Shown in pieces: positions 54,664-56,044 of a stretch of DNA of 56,044 nucleotides. This DNA is from Streptococcus infantis. Lineage in GTDB: Bacteria > Bacillota > Bacilli > Lactobacillales > Streptococcaceae. The stretch's first letter is position 1; the number at the start of each line of letters is the position of its first letter. The notes under the pieces were generated by a model. It was not told where the DNA came from, did no database searches, and was given only the letters and a program-made list of their open reading frames with translations. The translations under genes were made by a program, and so were the position numbers. The DNA lies in contig NZ_JAHZPU010000011.1 in assembly GCF_019929575.1 (NCBI RefSeq), positions 1 through 56,044 on the forward strand, read 5' to 3'.

Positions 54664-55889
54664 TGAAAGTATTTCTTCAAAATAGAGATTTTAGACAATT
54701 AACCATCAACCAGTGGATTTCAACGGTTGGGGATACGATTTTTTATCTGGCCTTTTTGAATTATGTGGCAGATGCCTCTTTTGCACCTTTGGCGATTTTA
54801 CTCATCACGATTTCAGAAACCCTTCCTCAAGTTCTACAAATCTTTCTGGGAGTTTTGGCTGATTTTCAACATCATCGTGTTTGGAAATATACAGTTATTA
54901 GTTTTGCAAAATTTTTGCTTTACTCTATAGTGTCCTTGTCGCTTTCAGGGCAGTCCTTTTCCTTGCTATTAGTAGCATTTATTTGTCTGATTAACCTCTT
55001 GTCTGATACATTGAGTTATTTTTCAGGTGCCATGCTCACTCCGATTTTCATTAGAATTATTGGGCAAGAATATCTGGCAGAAGCTATTGGATTTAAACAG
55101 TCAACTGTTAGTTTAGTGAAAACAATCAGTAATATTCTAGGAGGAGTCTTACTAGGTATTCTATCCATCCAGTTTATTTCCTTACTAAACGCTCTTACCT
55201 TTCTAATCGCATTTGTAGGTATCCTTTTCATAAAAAATGATCTCTTGAAAGTAGAAAAAACTATTAGCTATCAAGAAGGACTCTCTGTAAAATCCTTTTG
55301 CCAGCACTTATTCCAATCATCTAAATTGATATGGAATATGAATCAGGTGCTCTTAGTTTTGTTTATTATCTCTATTAGTCAAGCAGTGATAAATGTTACA
55401 GTTCCTGTTTCTACTCTGTTTTTAAGGAATCAGCCCTTTTTGAATTTACAAACAGGTCAATCTCTTGCCTTGCTTTCCACTCTGGAATTAGCAGCCCTTA
55501 TTGTCGGAAGTTTTGTGAGTGGCTATCTGAAAAATACAATTTCCATAAAACTAGCTCTATATGCCTCACTTGCCATCCAATTACTCCTTTTAGTTGGCTT
55601 TGCGATAGTTCGTTTTGACTGGATTCTCATCTTTAGTGCTTTGGATGCCTTCTTTGCAGGTGTTCTCTCTCCTCGACTACAGGAACTCGTTTTTAAACAA
55701 ATACCTGAGGAGTCAATGGGAGCAGTTCAATCCTCTATTGGCGCCATTACGGTTGTTTTACCTAGCTTATTTACAATAGCTTTGGTAACCATTGCTACTA
55801 GCTTTGGAACTCTGGCAGTTAGCTCTGTTTTATCGCTATTCCTTCTAGTTGCCTTTGTCATGCTCTTGAATATTCGTGAAAGTATTTAA
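54663..55889 (+). CDS. MFS transporter (efflux type)
   Basis: This 408-residue membrane protein has about 12 hydrophobic segments. It starts KVFLQNRDFRQLTINQWIST and has GDTIFYLAFLNYV, IFLGVLADFQHHR (the MFS loop 2-3 signature GxxxDxxxxR) and a second half with SGYLKNTISIK. The pattern is like the MefA/Tet-type exporter group; the substrate is unknown. AAAGGAG precedes the ATG at 54663. It may export a peptide or drug linked to the adjacent cluster. Confidence 0.87.
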   Translation: MKVFLQNRDFRQLTINQWISTVGDTIFYLAFLNYVADASFAPLAILLITISETLPQVLQIFLGVLADFQHHRVWKYTVISFAKFLLYSIVSLSLSGQSFSLLLVAFICLINLLSDTLSYFSGAMLTPIFIRIIGQEYLAEAIGFKQSTVSLVKTISNILGGVLLGILSIQFISLLNALTFLIAFVGILFIKNDLLKVEKTISYQEGLSVKSFCQHLFQSSKLIWNMNQVLLVLFIISISQAVINVTVPVSTLFLRNQPFLNLQTGQSLALLSTLELAALIVGSFVSGYLKNTISIKLALYASLAIQLLLLVGFAIVRFDWILIFSALDAFFAGVLSPRLQELVFKQIPEESMGAVQSSIGAITVVLPSLFTIALVTIATSFGTLAVSSVLSLFLLVAFVMLLNIRESI

Positions 55890-55913
55890 CGGAGAATTTG
55901 TATAATATGTGTT

Positions 55914-55938
55914 TGAGACTGGCCTCCCAGTCTTTTTC
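55914..55938 (+). terminator. Rho-independent terminator
   Basis: AGACTGG (55916-55922) pairs with CCAGTCT (55927-55933) around four bases, then TTTTT. A TATAAT lies just upstream at about 55901. It ends the MFS transcript. Confidence 0.8.
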
Positions 55939-56044
55939 TGTTCTGGTCAATCAGCAGACTTTTTTCTATTCCCCAATTGTCAAGTCAAGTGCAACAAAGT
56001 TGTTCCTCTGATTAAGCGAGTATCTTTCAAGCTGTTTGAGCTGA

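Overview
The window looks like a mitis-group Streptococcus chromosome (S. mitis, S. pseudopneumoniae or S. pneumoniae). I infer this from gene content, low GC, pneumococcal-type BOX repeats, and a conserved gene order: araT-recO-plsX-acpP, then comAB, a long pur run, strH-gntR-bgaC-PTS-agaS-galM, rnjA-rpoY, cibABC, and tsaB-rimI-tsaD. No rRNA, tRNA, CRISPR array or intact insertion sequence was seen.

Region 1 (1-5.3 kb) holds a small secreted protein ending in an LPKTH-type motif beside a class B sortase, a CoA-binding protein, a YeiH-like transporter followed by a BOX element, a RelBE-type toxin-antitoxin pair, and a remnant of a plasmid/ICE mobilisation gene (mobC) cut by a BOX-like repeat. 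Region 2 (5.3-8.5 kb) is the housekeeping run araT, recO, plsX, acyl carrier protein.

Region 3 (8.5-15.6 kb) is the most unusual part. A perfect late-competence (ComX/sigma-X) box, TACGAATA, precedes three tandemly repeated micro-genes for 16-17 residue Trp/Lys-rich hydrophobic peptides. Each later copy has its own degenerate box. They are followed by a Cib-like double-glycine peptide pair and a partly duplicated, partly decaying set of bacteriocin and immunity-like genes, then comA and comB, the exporter of double-glycine peptides, behind a candidate ComE site. This layout suggests competence-coupled peptide production placed next to its own exporter.

Region 4 (15.7-31.6 kb) is purine biosynthesis: purC, L, F, M, N, H, D, E, K, B. 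Three genes without an obvious purine role lie within it: a SUFU-domain protein between purN and purH, and a zinc-ribbon protein plus a membrane protein between purK and purB. The zinc-ribbon gene is flanked by a direct repeat of the 3' end of purK.

Region 5 (31.6-44.8 kb) is host-glycan use. StrH is a wall-anchored hexosaminidase with candidate CcpA control. It is followed by a GntR regulator, the beta-galactosidase BgaC, a mannose-family PTS (EIIB, C, D, A), the sugar isomerase AgaS, a tagatose-bisphosphate aldolase (LacD) and galactose mutarotase.

Region 6 (44.8-56 kb) has RNase J and RpoY, two small membrane peptides, the competence-induced two-peptide bacteriocin cibABC, the tRNA t6A genes tsaB/tsaD with rimI, a VanZ-like protein, an unrecognised secreted protein with a strong promoter and cre-like site, a double-glycine peptide, three tandem CPBP-family membrane proteases (two of them close duplicates) and an MFS transporter. 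All calls are from reading the sequence; no database search was run.
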